Origin: Cladopsammia gracilis
Lineage: Eukaryota > Cnidaria > Anthozoa > Scleractinia > Dendrophylliidae
Direction of reading: 5' to 3'
Assembly: GCA_022457155.1 (NCBI GenBank)
Contig: JAJGOT010000275.1
Location: forward strand, 750,001-814,000
DNA: 64,000 bases
This document shows positions 1 through 10,498 of this stretch, piece after piece; the first letter of the stretch is position 1; each line of letters opens with the position of its first letter. Position numbers and translations under genes: made by a program. Below the pieces are notes generated by a model. That model worked only from the letters and a program-made list of their open reading frames with translations. It did no database searches and had not been told where the DNA came from.

Positions 1-555
1 GCTTAGAAATTCCTTTAAACAAAATTCTGTTTTCTGCTTCAGGTATCACGTTTGGGTGCTTGCCGAATTAATTTGCTTTTATAACTACAAAAGAGGAAAA
101 TCCATAAAGTGTGCAGCCAATTGGTTTTAAAGGTGCACCAAAGAACGGTTGGTCGGGGAAAAGTTGGATAAGTTGGACAGGATCGCGTGAGCACGCAAGT
201 ACGCGCGCAGCCAAAACAAAAACAGAAGGAAAAAAACAAGCTCACGAAATGTAAATCAACAAGGAGATGATGAGAGCAGATAAAAGCTATTTTTAATCCG
301 ACATAAACATCCGTGTGTAAATAGTAATCGAACAAATAAGATTCAATAGCGCTCAAAGGCAGAAGAATTAAGTCTAGTAATCTATGACCCAGTCTATAAG
401 TACTGTAAAAAGCTGTATTGATTAAGCGGTATTAATTGCGGGAGGGCAAGGTTATGGCAGTGGGGCAAAAATATGAGTCCATCCCCATTGTTTCTTTGCT
501 GTTTCTCTTCACGGCTCCGCCACAAAGACTTTGTCCTCGCGTGAACAATATTGCC

Positions 556-800
556 ACTTATTACACGGCTAAAATAGCTGGGAAGGCCAATAACTGAAAT
601 CAACCAATCAGAATGCTCATTTACCGGTCCGACATTTTCCAAGTATCAGACCGGGTAGTGTCCCGAACGATCCCAGTCGTGTAATAAATCTCTTTTGAAC
701 CAAGCTTGCTCGGGACTGTAGTGGGAGAATATCGGCCCTCGGTCTTTTTTGTACGGTCCTCGCGCTGGGTTAAAGTGATCGACTGTAACCCTATTTTCTT
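556..800. mobile_element. MITE, copy 1 of the family also at 25.67 kb
   Basis: The stretch shares long blocks with 25670-25970: TTATTACACG, CAATAACT(G/A)AAATCAACC, CAGAATGCT, GTCGTGTAATAAATCTCTT and GAGAATATCGGCCCTC. Both copies combine GTGTAATAA and TATTACACG pieces in inverted order. No coding capacity is seen, so it is a non-autonomous element; its superfamily is not clear. Confidence 0.6.
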
Positions 801-2833
801 TATCACAAATATCGATTCCACATCAAGTGAATAATTGAGTGGTGGAATATTTTTTGATTTGAGTGATGCGTCCGTCTGTGAGTTATGGAGGTTTACATTT
901 CCAATATGCTACGGTATATGCTTTTCAAATGTGCTTCCAAAGTACCCTATGAGGGTACCTTTTAGGGTTAATTCAAAATAGGCAGAAAGCTGTCATTGCT
1001 TTCAAAATCTCTCTCTCAATGAAAGCAGAACTTTTTCGGCTGTGTCGATGGGATCGACTTTGTCGCCGATAAAAAAAATGTGCAAAATACTTGTTAATCC
1101 ATTGACTTCGACCTGGAGTCTTAGCGAAAAACGGTAATTTGAAGCCACTAATGCCGTTGTTTGACTGCTGTCTAGACAAATTGTTACCAAGCTGGGCAAA
1201 ACGGTACGTTGTTATTGCAACATGTAACTAAGCGTCCTTTCGTTTCATGGGCTAAAGTATATCACTTGTTTGTTAACTTTTTTTCGCCCTTTTTTTCTCT
1301 ATTTTTCCCGTTTTTTTCCTTGTTGTTGGCCTTTTACTAGCCTTCATTTTTGCAGGAACAGGTCAGCACGAAAATGCTGGTGAAAATGAAAATATTTAAC
1401 TAGACGATTTTTCCAGTCAAATTTACTGGGTTTCTTGCGTGCTCAAACAGAGGATCGCTCTCATTTGAGCACCTGTAGTGGAAGACTTATTCGTCCTGCA
1501 TATCAGTTGGTCATCAAAGACAGCTTTCGTCATAAAAAGTGATGACGTCACAAATTGTACAAGGAATGTGGTCCTTCACGGGCGGTTTGGGGCGGATTAG
1601 GTATCAATGGGTTAATGTGTCTTTTGACATCCCTAGGCCCTTGGGGTATAAACCCAAAAGGGGTCACGCCATGCAAAATTACCATTCTCTGGTACCTTTT
1701 GGGGATTCTTTTCAAATTTATCACTAGCATCCCCGTTATTTTACATGGAAGTCTCCCGCGGATATTCAGTCCCCCTCTCACTGTTTGGAAGTCAACTATA
1801 TTAATAAGCCCCTTCTCTAATAAGCCCTCTATTATCTCCCATTCATTCTGTAGTCGGAATCAAAACTCAAAATAAACTAGAAAAAGACAAAAGAAATATC
1901 ACAGAACGTTAAAGGAGGATAGGTGGTCTAAACAACAACGCCGTTAATATCTGATTTCTGTTGGGTCGGTGAAGTTTTTCCGGGAGCTAGAATTATCGGA
2001 ATAAAAAATGGATAAAACTGAAATTGCGTACAGTGAATTCTTTATTAAGCCGACATTCTAATATGAGCAAAAGCACAGCAACAAACCGATGCGGAGTGCC
2101 GGATCTTTTGAGGACTTCGATCAGTTAATCAATATTTCAAATACTAAGATAAGCGGCAGACTGATCCCACCATCAGCGTGAAGAAAAAGGAGACAAAATG
2201 ATTAAAATTGAAGTGTTACAAATTTGCCCGATATGTCGATTTGCAAGACAAACCTTCTTCGGGGGCTAACAGAACAAGTGGTCGAAAAACGCAGAATGAC
2301 CGTAACAAGTAAAAGTTTTGACACCATCGGGGAATGCTTAAGTGTCCGCTTAATACAGGATGTCCGTCAATAGCGCGTTCATTTTCTGTTCCGATTGGTT
2401 TTATTAAAAAGGTGAGAAACGGACATCATCCCTATGTAGAAAGATGATATTCTGCAAAGGAAACAATCAGGGGCAGAGCCAGTAACTTTAGAAATAGGGG
2501 GCCGTAAAATTTTTCATGAGACACAATGGGCACGTCACATTTGTCGCGCTTGCGCGCGCCCTTCTAGAAGGGTCCGAGGGTATGCCCCCCGGAAAGTTTG
2601 ATAATTTAAGTCCCCTGAGATGCAATCCGGTGCATTCTGGGCGCTCAAATTTGGCAAATGCCAGGATCCCACATTGAACAAGAAACTATTGAAATATTTA
2701 TTAAAATGCCAATGTGGTTGTGGTCAAACATGACTTGAATCAACTCGAACTTTTTTTACAAACGAAATCAAAGTGACCGGATACCATTCGATACACGTTG
2801 TTTTCAAAAACATCCCAGAGAAATTGAAAAAAA

Positions 2834-2863
2834 GGGGGCGGGGGCGGGGGCGGGGGCGGGGGC
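2834..2863 (+). repeat. (GGGGGC)5 microsatellite, G-quadruplex-prone
   Basis: Five perfect copies of GGGGGC stand in a row after an A-rich run. Five G5 runs on one strand separated by single C bases fit the G-quadruplex pattern. Confidence 0.85.
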
Positions 2864-3211
2864 TCCTCCCATAAATCCACCTATGACGTTTACATTAGGA
2901 AAACAAGCTTTTGACAAGCAAAAATCATCATAATAGTTCGAGCACATAAAGCAGACGGACCTACATTAATGTGAACAAATTCGTTTTAACGCCAGTCTTT
3001 GCAGCTTAATTTCATGAAGCAAGACATTTACTGTACTTTATAAATGATATCAACTTATCCTCTAATGCAGAGGCAAATGCCCTCTCCTTGTCAAACGGGC
3101 TTGACAAGTGAAATTAAACCACAAAATCATGCAACAGAAAGTTGAAGTTGTATTTTGTAATTGGAAAGATTTTATGCGAGCTTATTCCTGTTTCGTGAAA
3201 CAGTATAAATT

Positions 3212-3375
3212 ATAGAAGCAGGCGTAAAACGTGTTTTGAAGTCAACAACTGATGTGAACAATGAAATTGCAAACATGTTTACTGGAAACGTGTTTCGTTG
3301 AAACATGTTTACTCTAAACATGTTTACTCTAAACATGTTTACTCTAAGCGTGTTTCTGTGAACACGGTATTGGGC
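3212..3375. repeat. AAACATGTTT repeat element, short copy
   Basis: Three copies of AAACATGTTTACTCT follow an AACGTGTTT segment. The part at 3212-3290 matches the reverse complement of 30842-30915, so this is a second copy of the family that forms the large array in LRRC56 intron 11. Confidence 0.65.
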
Positions 3376-3793
3376 TGTTGGAGTGTTCTTGGTCTGATTT
3401 CAATTTTTCAGATCATGATCAGTATGCGCTTTCGTTTCTCTCCAATTAAGACCAAACGGTAGGAAAATATCGTTCTTATTTTTCTTGACGCAAGCTCAAT
3501 AGTCAACTTTAAGGTGTCCACGGTCACTTAATACAGGTGTCCGTTAATACAACTGTTTTTCTTTGGCTACTGTCCGCTTATAGGTTTGACTATGTAAAAT
3601 TTAAGAAAATCATTTCCCATTCATTAAAACTAACAAATGCCTTGCATTTGTAACTTAACGAAAATTATTTTTAACATAAACCTTATTAAAATAATGTTCC
3701 AGAGCGAGATTATGCTCTTTATAAAAGAGAAAACTTATGTGTTGTATTAAATTGGCGAACAAAATCAAAATCAAATTCTAAGTTTATCGGTCT

Positions 3794-6700
3794 TTACTTT
3801 TTTCCAAATTCTAACGTGACATCATCACCAATAAGTATAAACGGAGCCCAGCACTTTGGGACACCAAACTTCTCTGATTCTCTTAAACAGTTCACAGCCT
3901 GGTGCAGAGCCACACTAGAACTTTTTCCGCCTACCAGGTGTTTGTAGAAACTTCTCATCAATTCCTTAGTGGCTTTTTCATCAACCGCCCGGTGTGTCAC
4001 CAGAACAGAACGAGCGCCAGCTGCTAAAAAAGCCCATGCAATCGCGACCACATCCTCAGACTTAACATCGCTTTCACCATGGCCACTACGACAGCAACTC
4101 AGCACAACAAGACTTGCTCGAAGCTTAACAGCTTGCACATCTTCCACTGTCAAAATGTAATCTTCCTCTTTAAGGATCTCCGATGTACGCGTCGGGCTTG
4201 CAACCAAAGTAATTTTTCCATTGTTCATGCTTGCATTTGCTGCAATGTGTATCAAAGCAACCGCACTCATTCGTTTCAAAACCTCATCTTTGGTCGCTTG
4301 TTGGCCCGTGAGAGGTGCGCTCTGAAGGATTTTTCCTATGACCTCTACTTCTCTTCTGGCGCCAGATGACTGACAATAAATTGGCCTACCCATTTTTGGG
4401 GTAACTTCCTCTATGCATGGGTCTCCCACAAGCAGAGCCCCAGTTTTGCTATGATAACCCTCAGGGCAATCCGTTATCAATTTTAAACATCTCAGTGAAG
4501 GAATAAGACGGATTCTGATAGATTCACTGAGATACCTTGAATGAGGATCTACAAATGCAGCAAATGGAGCCGAGCATAATGGACCATCCGGGACAATGAT
4601 TAATTCATCACCCTGGAGCAAATCGGCAATGGGGCCAATAACAGTATCATACAAGAGGCGCAAAGGACAGGTTTTGTCTTGTGGCAACTCTTCATTTTCC
4701 TGGCCAGATCCTTTTACCAAGCCATAAATTGAAGCTTCCGCATTTGTCATTAAACGCTGTAGGAAGGTAGCTACGTCTTCGCCATCTGTTTTGGATTGTC
4801 TAAAATAGACTTCGTTTCCCGTGCAGAGAACCCAGAAGTTGATTGTGTTACTTTCAAGTGCTACAAAAACTGTTTGAGTATCTACTTTGGTTATAATGTC
4901 AGATATCGCTGCTTTGGGTTGAACTGAAGAAGACCAAAGTAGTCCAAAGTCATACTTTAATCTCATAATGTCCAACAAAAACTCGGCTCGTCCTTGCTCA
5001 ACAACACACAAAGCCTCATCGGTCTTTTTAAGCTTTATAAGAGTCCTCCATAGAGCGGTGCGCACATCTTGATAGATACTACAGAAATTCATTTTCCACG
5101 AATATTCAGATTCAAGAAGAGCTTTCATGCTATTGTAGATTTCAATACTAGATCGGAAATTATGCACAGCCTCGTGCAACGAGCCCATAGATTCAAAAAC
5201 TCGACCCAGTGAATAATGAGCGGTTCCTTCTCCTTCCTTGTCTCCTGATTCTTTGGCGATGTCCAGATGCTGGTTGTGGTACTCTATGGCTTTTTTGAAG
5301 TCACGAAGAACTTCAAAAGCATTGCCAAGCTCGCCACACGAAGTTCCAATTCCCGCGCTGTCGCCCACCTCTTTGGCTATTCGAAGATGTTGTTTATGGT
5401 ACTCTATGGCTTGTTCAAAACCTCCAAGACGATGATAAGCTTTTCCAAGATTGCCAAAGGCCCGTCCCTCTCCAGCCCTATCGCCCACTTCATTGGCAAT
5501 GTTCATATTTTGTTTGTGGAACTCTATGGCTTGTTCAAAATCACCGAGGCCATGATAAGCTCTGCCAAGATTGCCATTGGCACGCCCCTCTCTAACCTTG
5601 TTGTCCACTTCTTTGGCAATTCTAAGACTTTCGCTGTGGTACACTATGGCTTTTTCGAAATCACCGAGACTTATATAGTCATTGCCAAGATTGCCGTTAG
5701 CAGTTCCCTCGCTGGCTCTGTCGCCCACTTGTTTGATAATGTTAAGACTGAGCTGATGGTAATTCACGGCTTGTTTGAAATCTCCAGCCCAACGACAAGC
5801 CCTGCCAAGATTGCTATACGCAGTCCCTTCTCCAGCTTTGTTACCCACTTCTATCGCTATGGAAAGCTGTTTCTTATGGTAATCTATAGCTTGTTTAAAA
5901 TCACCAAGACTTTCAAAAACATTGCCAATATTGCCGTAGGAAGTTCCTTCACCAGCCCTATCCCCCACTTCTTGGGCAATCATAAGGTCGAGCTTGTGGT
6001 ACTCCAATGCTTTCCTAGAATCCCCGAGCCAACGATAGGCTCTACCAAGATTACCATAAGCAACCCCTTCTCCAGCTCTGTCGCCCACTTCTTTGGCAAT
6101 TTCAAGATGCTTTTCATGGTACTCCAAGGCTAGATTAAAATTGGCCATGCCTTGGTAAACGTTTCCAAGATTGCAGTATGAAGTTCCTTCTCCGGCCCTA
6201 TCCCTTAATTCTTTGGCAATTGCTAGGTCTTGGTTGAGATACTCTTTCGCTTGTTTTAAATTACCGAGACGAAGATAAGCAATGCCAAGATTACAATAAG
6301 CAGCTCCTTTTCCGGCTTTGTCGTTCATTTCTTTAGCAATAGAAAGATGTTGCTTGTGATATACTATCGCTTGCTTGAAATCACCTGAACTTTGATACGT
6401 TTTGCCGAGACTACAATACGCAACTCCCTCCCCAACCTTGTCGGCTACTTCTTTAGCAATGGAAAGATGCTTTTTGTGGTACTCCATTGCTTGCTTAAAG
6501 TTACCGAGTCTTTCATAAGCGTTGCCAAGATTGCCGTAGGAAGTTCCCTCTCCAGCTCTGTCCCCCAATTCTATCGCAATGTTTAAATCTTGTTTGTGAT
6601 ATTGAATGGCTGCTTTAAAATTTCCGACACCATGATGAGCTCTACCGATATTAGAACATGCAGCTCCTTCTCCAGCCCTGTCTCCGACATCTTTGGCAAT

Positions 6701-7168
6701 AGCGAGATGCTGCGTGTGGTAGTCTATAGCTTGTTTAAAATACCCGAGACTTTCATTAGCATTGCCAATGTTGCTACAAGCCGTTCCTTCTCCATACCTA
6801 TCCCCCAGTTCTCTGGTAATGTTAAGATGTTTCTCGTGGTACTTTATGGCTTCTTCAAAATTAGTAAGGCTTTCACAAGCATCGCCCAGCTTGCTATAGG
6901 CGTCCGCCTCCTCCGCCCTGTTTCCAACTTCTTTGGCAATGCTGAGAAATTTCCGGTAGTACTCAATGGCTTGTTCATAATCACCACGACTCTGGCAGGC
7001 ATCGCCAAGCTTGCTATATGTCTGCCCTTCTTCAGTCTTGTCCCCCATTTCTTTTGCATTGCAAAGTTTTCCTTTGTGCAACTTAATTACTATTCCTGAA
7101 CTGTGTTTACCATTTGTAAAGTACCTACCAAGTAAGAAGGAAGATTGTAAGCAACCTGACTGAAGCAT
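3794..7168 (-). CDS. TPR-CHAT protein (tetratricopeptide repeats plus CHAT peptidase-like domain)
   Basis: Single-exon frame of 1124 residues. Residues 40-679 hold 16 consecutive 40-residue TPRs on a pattern like GDRAGEGxAYxNLGxAY...F.QAI.YH...L.IAKE. A weaker helical link follows, then a CHAT domain from about residue 800 to 1120, with blocks such as IIVPDGPL and SLRCLKL. CHAT is a caspase/separase-clan fold. The Cys block VVLSCCRSGHG is intact (aligned nucleophile Cys1026), but the His block reads HIAANA where the family has H..xHG, so the catalytic His is Asn978 and the next Gly is Ala. The protein may be a pseudopeptidase or scaffold; partners are unknown. The first 39 residues resemble a decayed TPR end (IKLHKGKLCNAKE), so the true start could lie on an unseen upstream exon. 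TTC28-like animal proteins are the nearest named relatives. The family call is firm, the role is not. Confidence 0.9.
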   Translation of the reverse strand: MLQSGCLQSSFLLGRYFTNGKHSSGIVIKLHKGKLCNAKEMGDKTEEGQTYSKLGDACQSRGDYEQAIEYYRKFLSIAKEVGNRAEEADAYSKLGDACESLTNFEEAIKYHEKHLNITRELGDRYGEGTACSNIGNANESLGYFKQAIDYHTQHLAIAKDVGDRAGEGAACSNIGRAHHGVGNFKAAIQYHKQDLNIAIELGDRAGEGTSYGNLGNAYERLGNFKQAMEYHKKHLSIAKEVADKVGEGVAYCSLGKTYQSSGDFKQAIVYHKQHLSIAKEMNDKAGKGAAYCNLGIAYLRLGNLKQAKEYLNQDLAIAKELRDRAGEGTSYCNLGNVYQGMANFNLALEYHEKHLEIAKEVGDRAGEGVAYGNLGRAYRWLGDSRKALEYHKLDLMIAQEVGDRAGEGTSYGNIGNVFESLGDFKQAIDYHKKQLSIAIEVGNKAGEGTAYSNLGRACRWAGDFKQAVNYHQLSLNIIKQVGDRASEGTANGNLGNDYISLGDFEKAIVYHSESLRIAKEVDNKVREGRANGNLGRAYHGLGDFEQAIEFHKQNMNIANEVGDRAGEGRAFGNLGKAYHRLGGFEQAIEYHKQHLRIAKEVGDSAGIGTSCGELGNAFEVLRDFKKAIEYHNQHLDIAKESGDKEGEGTAHYSLGRVFESMGSLHEAVHNFRSSIEIYNSMKALLESEYSWKMNFCSIYQDVRTALWRTLIKLKKTDEALCVVEQGRAEFLLDIMRLKYDFGLLWSSSVQPKAAISDIITKVDTQTVFVALESNTINFWVLCTGNEVYFRQSKTDGEDVATFLQRLMTNAEASIYGLVKGSGQENEELPQDKTCPLRLLYDTVIGPIADLLQGDELIIVPDGPLCSAPFAAFVDPHSRYLSESIRIRLIPSLRCLKLITDCPEGYHSKTGALLVGDPCIEEVTPKMGRPIYCQSSGARREVEVIGKILQSAPLTGQQATKDEVLKRMSAVALIHIAANASMNNGKITLVASPTRTSEILKEEDYILTVEDVQAVKLRASLVVLSCCRSGHGESDVKSEDVVAIAWAFLAAGARSVLVTHRAVDEKATKELMRSFYKHLVGGKSSSVALHQAVNCLRESEKFGVPKCWAPFILIGDDVTLEFGKK
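5132..7051 (-). repeat. 16 tandem 120-bp units coding TPRs
   Basis: The TPR part of the gene is a run of 16 units of exactly 40 codons with no indel between them. Units share GACAGGGCTGGAGAAGG-like text. The constant period keeps other frames open on the opposite strand (for example 5267-6133), and those are shadows. Confidence 0.9.
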
Positions 7169-7990
7169 TTTAATTGTGTGTGATTAACGTGGGTTCGCAT
7201 GGACTGCATGGAGTATGGTGAGACTTTCTAGGCTTCAAGGTGTATTATTATACACCGGAGAACACTTACAACCAAGAATGCAAAGAAAAAGCAATAATAA
7301 TTGATGAGGCTTAAAACAGATGTGGTTTATAGATTGGTGGACGGGTACTTAACTATCGAGAGGATTCACAGTCTGGCAGGAAGCAGACTAGTTCGCTATT
7401 TAACAAGTGTGATTGAGGAATTTAACTCGGGTCTACTGTAAAACAACTCCATCTAGTGGTTAGAGCGGGATTTTAAGTCTGGCGCCCCAGGGGTAGAGAC
7501 TTCCATATAAAAATGGCAAGGAAGCTCGTCGTACCTTTTAGGGGTCATAATATCTAGATTGGTACCCACTGTGTACCGCTTAGGGTGCTAAAATCTAAAA
7601 TGACCACGGTTAGAATTATCACGAAACCTTTTAGGGTATTAAGTCGAAAACATATGACAGAATATGACAGGTATTATTTTAGAATTGGTACCTCAAAGGG
7701 ATAAAAATTCATTTCAGCCACGCCCATCAAACGAGATTCTGGTGCCATTTAGGGTGTTTTTCCGACAAGCGCCCCGTCAGTTTTATATGGGAGTCCGACC
7801 GCAAACACTCGGGAATTAATACTGCAATGGATTAAAGACGCCACGAGTTTAAACTGTGTACAGCACCTTGTTCTAATTATACAGTGCTCTATTAATAAAA
7901 TAAAAACGGTATGTCCACAAGAAAACCTTTTAACCATTTTTAGATGGAGTATTTGTCACCTGGCCAATCGCTGGAAAAGGGTTCGACTAT
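7169..7990. repeat. spacer with GGTACC / AGGGT repeat pieces
   Basis: No gene is supported. Short motifs such as GTACCTTTTAGGG, GTACCGCTTAGGG and CCATTTAGGG recur between 7530 and 7765, in the style of the pieces near 0.95 and 1.69 kb. This is probably a degraded element just upstream of the TPR-CHAT gene; no clear promoter motif is seen. Confidence 0.45.
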
Positions 7991-7993
7991 CTA

Positions 7994-8484
7994 GAGCGGT
8001 TTTCATTTGAGTATCGAAAGTAATTTCGCAATTGCTTTGGTTTTGCAATGCTATGCTATGTGACTGGCTCAAAAATCTCGGCGCCCTATTCTCGACCGAT
8101 CAGGGCCCGGTTGTTCAAAGGCTAGATAGCGCTATCCACCGGATAAATCAATATTCAGCGGATGACACATTGGATTTTGTTAAAAAACAAGTACCAATGC
8201 ATGCACAGAGAGGCAAGTTTTTATACAGAGACGGCTTTGTTTTACAGTGTGTAGCAGTGGCACTAATGGGCCACCGTACTATCCACCTTTTGAACAACCG
8301 GGACCATGCAGAGGTAAAACCAAAACCAATCGTGACTTGCCTGCACAGGTTTTCCCGTGCTTGGCGCCTGTGACATGTATTTTCTTTGCGTTCTGATTGG
8401 TTCATTGGATTATCTACGTCTGTTGTGATTGGTCGGTGAAATTACTTTGGTTTTGGTTTTACTACACTGAAGTGAAAACCGCTC
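7994..8484. mobile_element. CCAAT-rich MITE (family A), split by a nested MITE
   Basis: The ends are GAGCGGTTTTCATTTGAGT and AGTGAAAACCGCTC, with TA on both sides, as expected for Tc1/mariner-type target duplication. Internal text matches the other family A copies (9280, 32839, 38229, 40869), including GACCAATC and GATTGGTTCATTGG. A second element at 8103-8304 interrupts the middle. Confidence 0.75.
8103..8304. mobile_element. GGTTGTTC MITE (family B) nested in family A
   Basis: The inverted ends are GGGCCCGGTTGTTCAAAG and CTTTTGAACAACCGGGAC, with GATAGCGCTATCCACCGG near the left end. The same family is seen at 22869-23010 and 55587-55733. It lies where intact family A copies run straight from GACCAATCAG into AAGTAAAACC, so it inserted later. 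Confidence 0.75.
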
Positions 8485-8508
8485 TAAACTTGTCAGTTGT
8501 GACGTGAA

Positions 8509-9160
8509 ATGACGAGAACAGAAGTTTTTATTTGCCAAATAGCCATATCCACCTATTCCTCTCTCCTTTTTTTCAATTCAGTGGTGTGGTCCCCATGTAC
8601 AAAGAGTAATACTGATAGGCTGGAAAGAGTACAGAGAAGAGCAACTAAATTTATCTTAAAAAGTGATGATCCCTATGACATTCGTTTGAAGAAGTTAAAC
8701 CTCATGTCACTGGAGAAGAGAAGATCACTGGCTGACGTGACTTTCTTATATAAAGTACTTAATGGCAACATTGATATTGACATCAGTAAAATTATAGATT
8801 TCAACTCAAAAGATGATCGCTTCTCACTTAGGGCTATGGACTCTTTAACTTTAAAGAAGAAATATGCCAGAACTAATGTTTTGAAGTATAGTTTTTTTCC
8901 ATAGAATTACTGACCAGTGGAATCAACTACCGTTAGGCATTCGTGTTTCTGATAATGTAAATATTTTTAAGTCTAGGGTTAGGAAATTTTTTAGTGATTT
9001 TTAAGTAGTTTTATATTTCTGTATTTTCTGAAACTATTATTTTATTGTGTTTCTATATATTTTTAGGTGATCTGTTTTTATATGGGGTCTAGGACTCCTT
9101 TACAGTTCATCCTTTGGTTTTTAATCCATAGATTGTAATAAATAAATAAATAAATAAAAA
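8509..9160 (+). pseudogene. 5'-truncated LINE: C-terminal reverse-transcriptase tail and 3' repeat tail
   Basis: The frame at 8509-8904 contains LERVQRRATKFIL and LKKLNLMSLEKRRSLADV, the typical end of CR1/L2-like reverse transcriptases. A frameshift at a T-run near 8890 moves the continuation (DQWNQLPLGIRVSDNV, ending FFSDF stop) into another frame. The copy ends in AAAT/AATA tandem units at 9138-9160, as CR1/L2-type 3' ends do. Only the 3' end was copied and it is broken, so it is inactive. Confidence 0.8.
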
Positions 9161-9279
9161 TTCACAGTGTGTGCTCTTCACACAGCAGGTTAAAATCTGC
9201 CATCTGGGATTTTTATATTTTCCATAACGTCACCAAATGATGGAAAAGAAATAAACATCAATGAATTAAGCTTATCTTA

Positions 9280-9560
9280 GAGCAGTTTTCAATTGAGTGT
9301 CGTAAAACCAAAACCAAATTAATTACTCTGACGAATCACAGTAGTCGTAAACAATCCAATGAACCAATCAGAGCTCGAAGCAATTACATGTCGGCGGCGC
9401 CAAGCGCGGAAAAACGCGTGCGAGCATGTCACGATTGGTTTTGGTTTTGCTTCTGATTGGTCGAGAAAGTGGCGCGAGGTTTTTTAGCCAATCACAAAGC
9501 GTAGCATGCAAAACCAAAGCAATTGTGTAATTACTTTCAATACTCAATTGAAAACTGCTC
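9280..9560. mobile_element. CCAAT-rich MITE (family A), intact copy
   Basis: A 281-bp element runs from GAGCAGTTTTCAATTGAGTG to ACTCAATTGAAAACTGCTC, flanked by TA on each side. It holds several CCAATC/GATTGG boxes, GCGCCAAGCGCGG and AAAACGCGTGCGAGC. It has no coding frame. TIR plus TA duplication suggests a mariner-like MITE. Confidence 0.85.
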
Positions 9561-9910
9561 TAATGCAACAATTTATTGCAAAAGGCGCGCGACTTGCTCC
9601 TGAATAAAAGTGCACAATCACAATACAAGGACAGTTTCTTCAAATTAAACTTCTAAACCACGCGACACCAAGTTGAACTTTGATCTGGCACGGGATGCTC
9701 AGAGCAACTCGATAGCGGAAGGCACCGCCAGAACCTGGGATCTTTATAACGAGAGCAGTTGAATTCACAACAATAGTTTTGTTGTCCTAACACGTACAAT
9801 AATCCTTTATTCTACAATATTATTCACAATTATAGACTCTTGTCCATGAAGTTTTGTAGGACCTCTTTGAAAATCATTTTATGAAAGAGCATCCTATTAA
9901 AATATTAGTT

Positions 9911-9917
9911 AATAATA

Positions 9918-9953
<36 letters not shown>
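9911..9953. repeat. AAT trinucleotide microsatellite
   Basis: Near-perfect AATAAT repeats interrupted by one TA. Confidence 0.9.
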
Positions 9954-10313
9954 GTTTCCTCAGTTAACTACATAACACTTAAACGAGCTCTAACGTACGG
10001 CTTATGGTGCGAACTATAATACATGGATCAGCTTAGATCCAATGGACGACACAGTATGTGACTCAGCAAAACTAACCTAGGAAGCGTCAGCACGCTTAAT
10101 TGGCTAACAGAAAGAATAGTTAACTAGGTAGAGGTAACGGTAGATTAAGGAGCAGTGGAAAGTTCAACCAAGCCTAAAATGATAGCCGGGTTTAGCTCTT
10201 ATCTAAAAGCGTTACATGTAGCAATTAATTTAGTAGGCGACTAAAAGAACAGGCGAAAGGCGGGTGGGGGTGTTTCCCTTGCAAACTAAGAGCAAAAGGT
10301 GGAAAATAATTGG

Positions 10314-10329
10314 CCGTTTTTATACTAGA

Positions 10330-10360
<31 letters not shown>

Positions 10361-10385
10361 AACATTTGTAGTTCGTCTGGTTATG

Positions 10386-10430
<45 letters not shown>

Positions 10431-10498
10431 CGAACTATCTTTCGAAATGCGTCTTGAACGACGCACTACGAAAGATAGTTCGTCTAGAATGGAGCGTT
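10314..10498. mobile_element. two adjacent GACGCATTATCCGTCTGGACGA hairpin units
   Basis: The first unit pairs TATACTAGAGACGCATTATC with GGTTATGCGTCTCTAGTATA. A second unit directly follows, sharing GACGCATTATCCGTCTGGAC and pairing CGAACTATCTTTCG with CGAAAGATAGTTCG. These look like two related short foldback elements side by side or nested. Confidence 0.65.

Larger units (their letters stand above)
1..3793. other. gene-poor, repeat-bearing left flank
   Basis: No convincing gene is visible. The open frames here are short, lack family features and overlap repeats. The stretch holds one copy of a MITE also present at 25.67 kb, GGTACC-type repeat pieces near 945-965 and 1690-1710, a GGGGGC tract, and AAACATGTTT repeats near 3.2-3.4 kb. 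The segment 2480-2890 looks like a decayed element, with text like that seen at 16.08 and 28.72 kb. Confidence 0.6.

Noticed and set aside
5267..6133. 288-codon plus-strand open frame opposite the TPR gene
   Set aside because: It follows the 120-bp repeat period and has no family features; it is a shadow of the minus-strand gene, as are 3969-4369, 5238-5435, 6392-6586 and 6590-7099.
3794..7168. TPR-CHAT gene as bacterial contamination or recent transfer
   Set aside because: Flanking repeats are shared with the rest of the animal window, and animal TPR-CHAT families with long repeat arrays are known; an intron-free exon alone is not enough.
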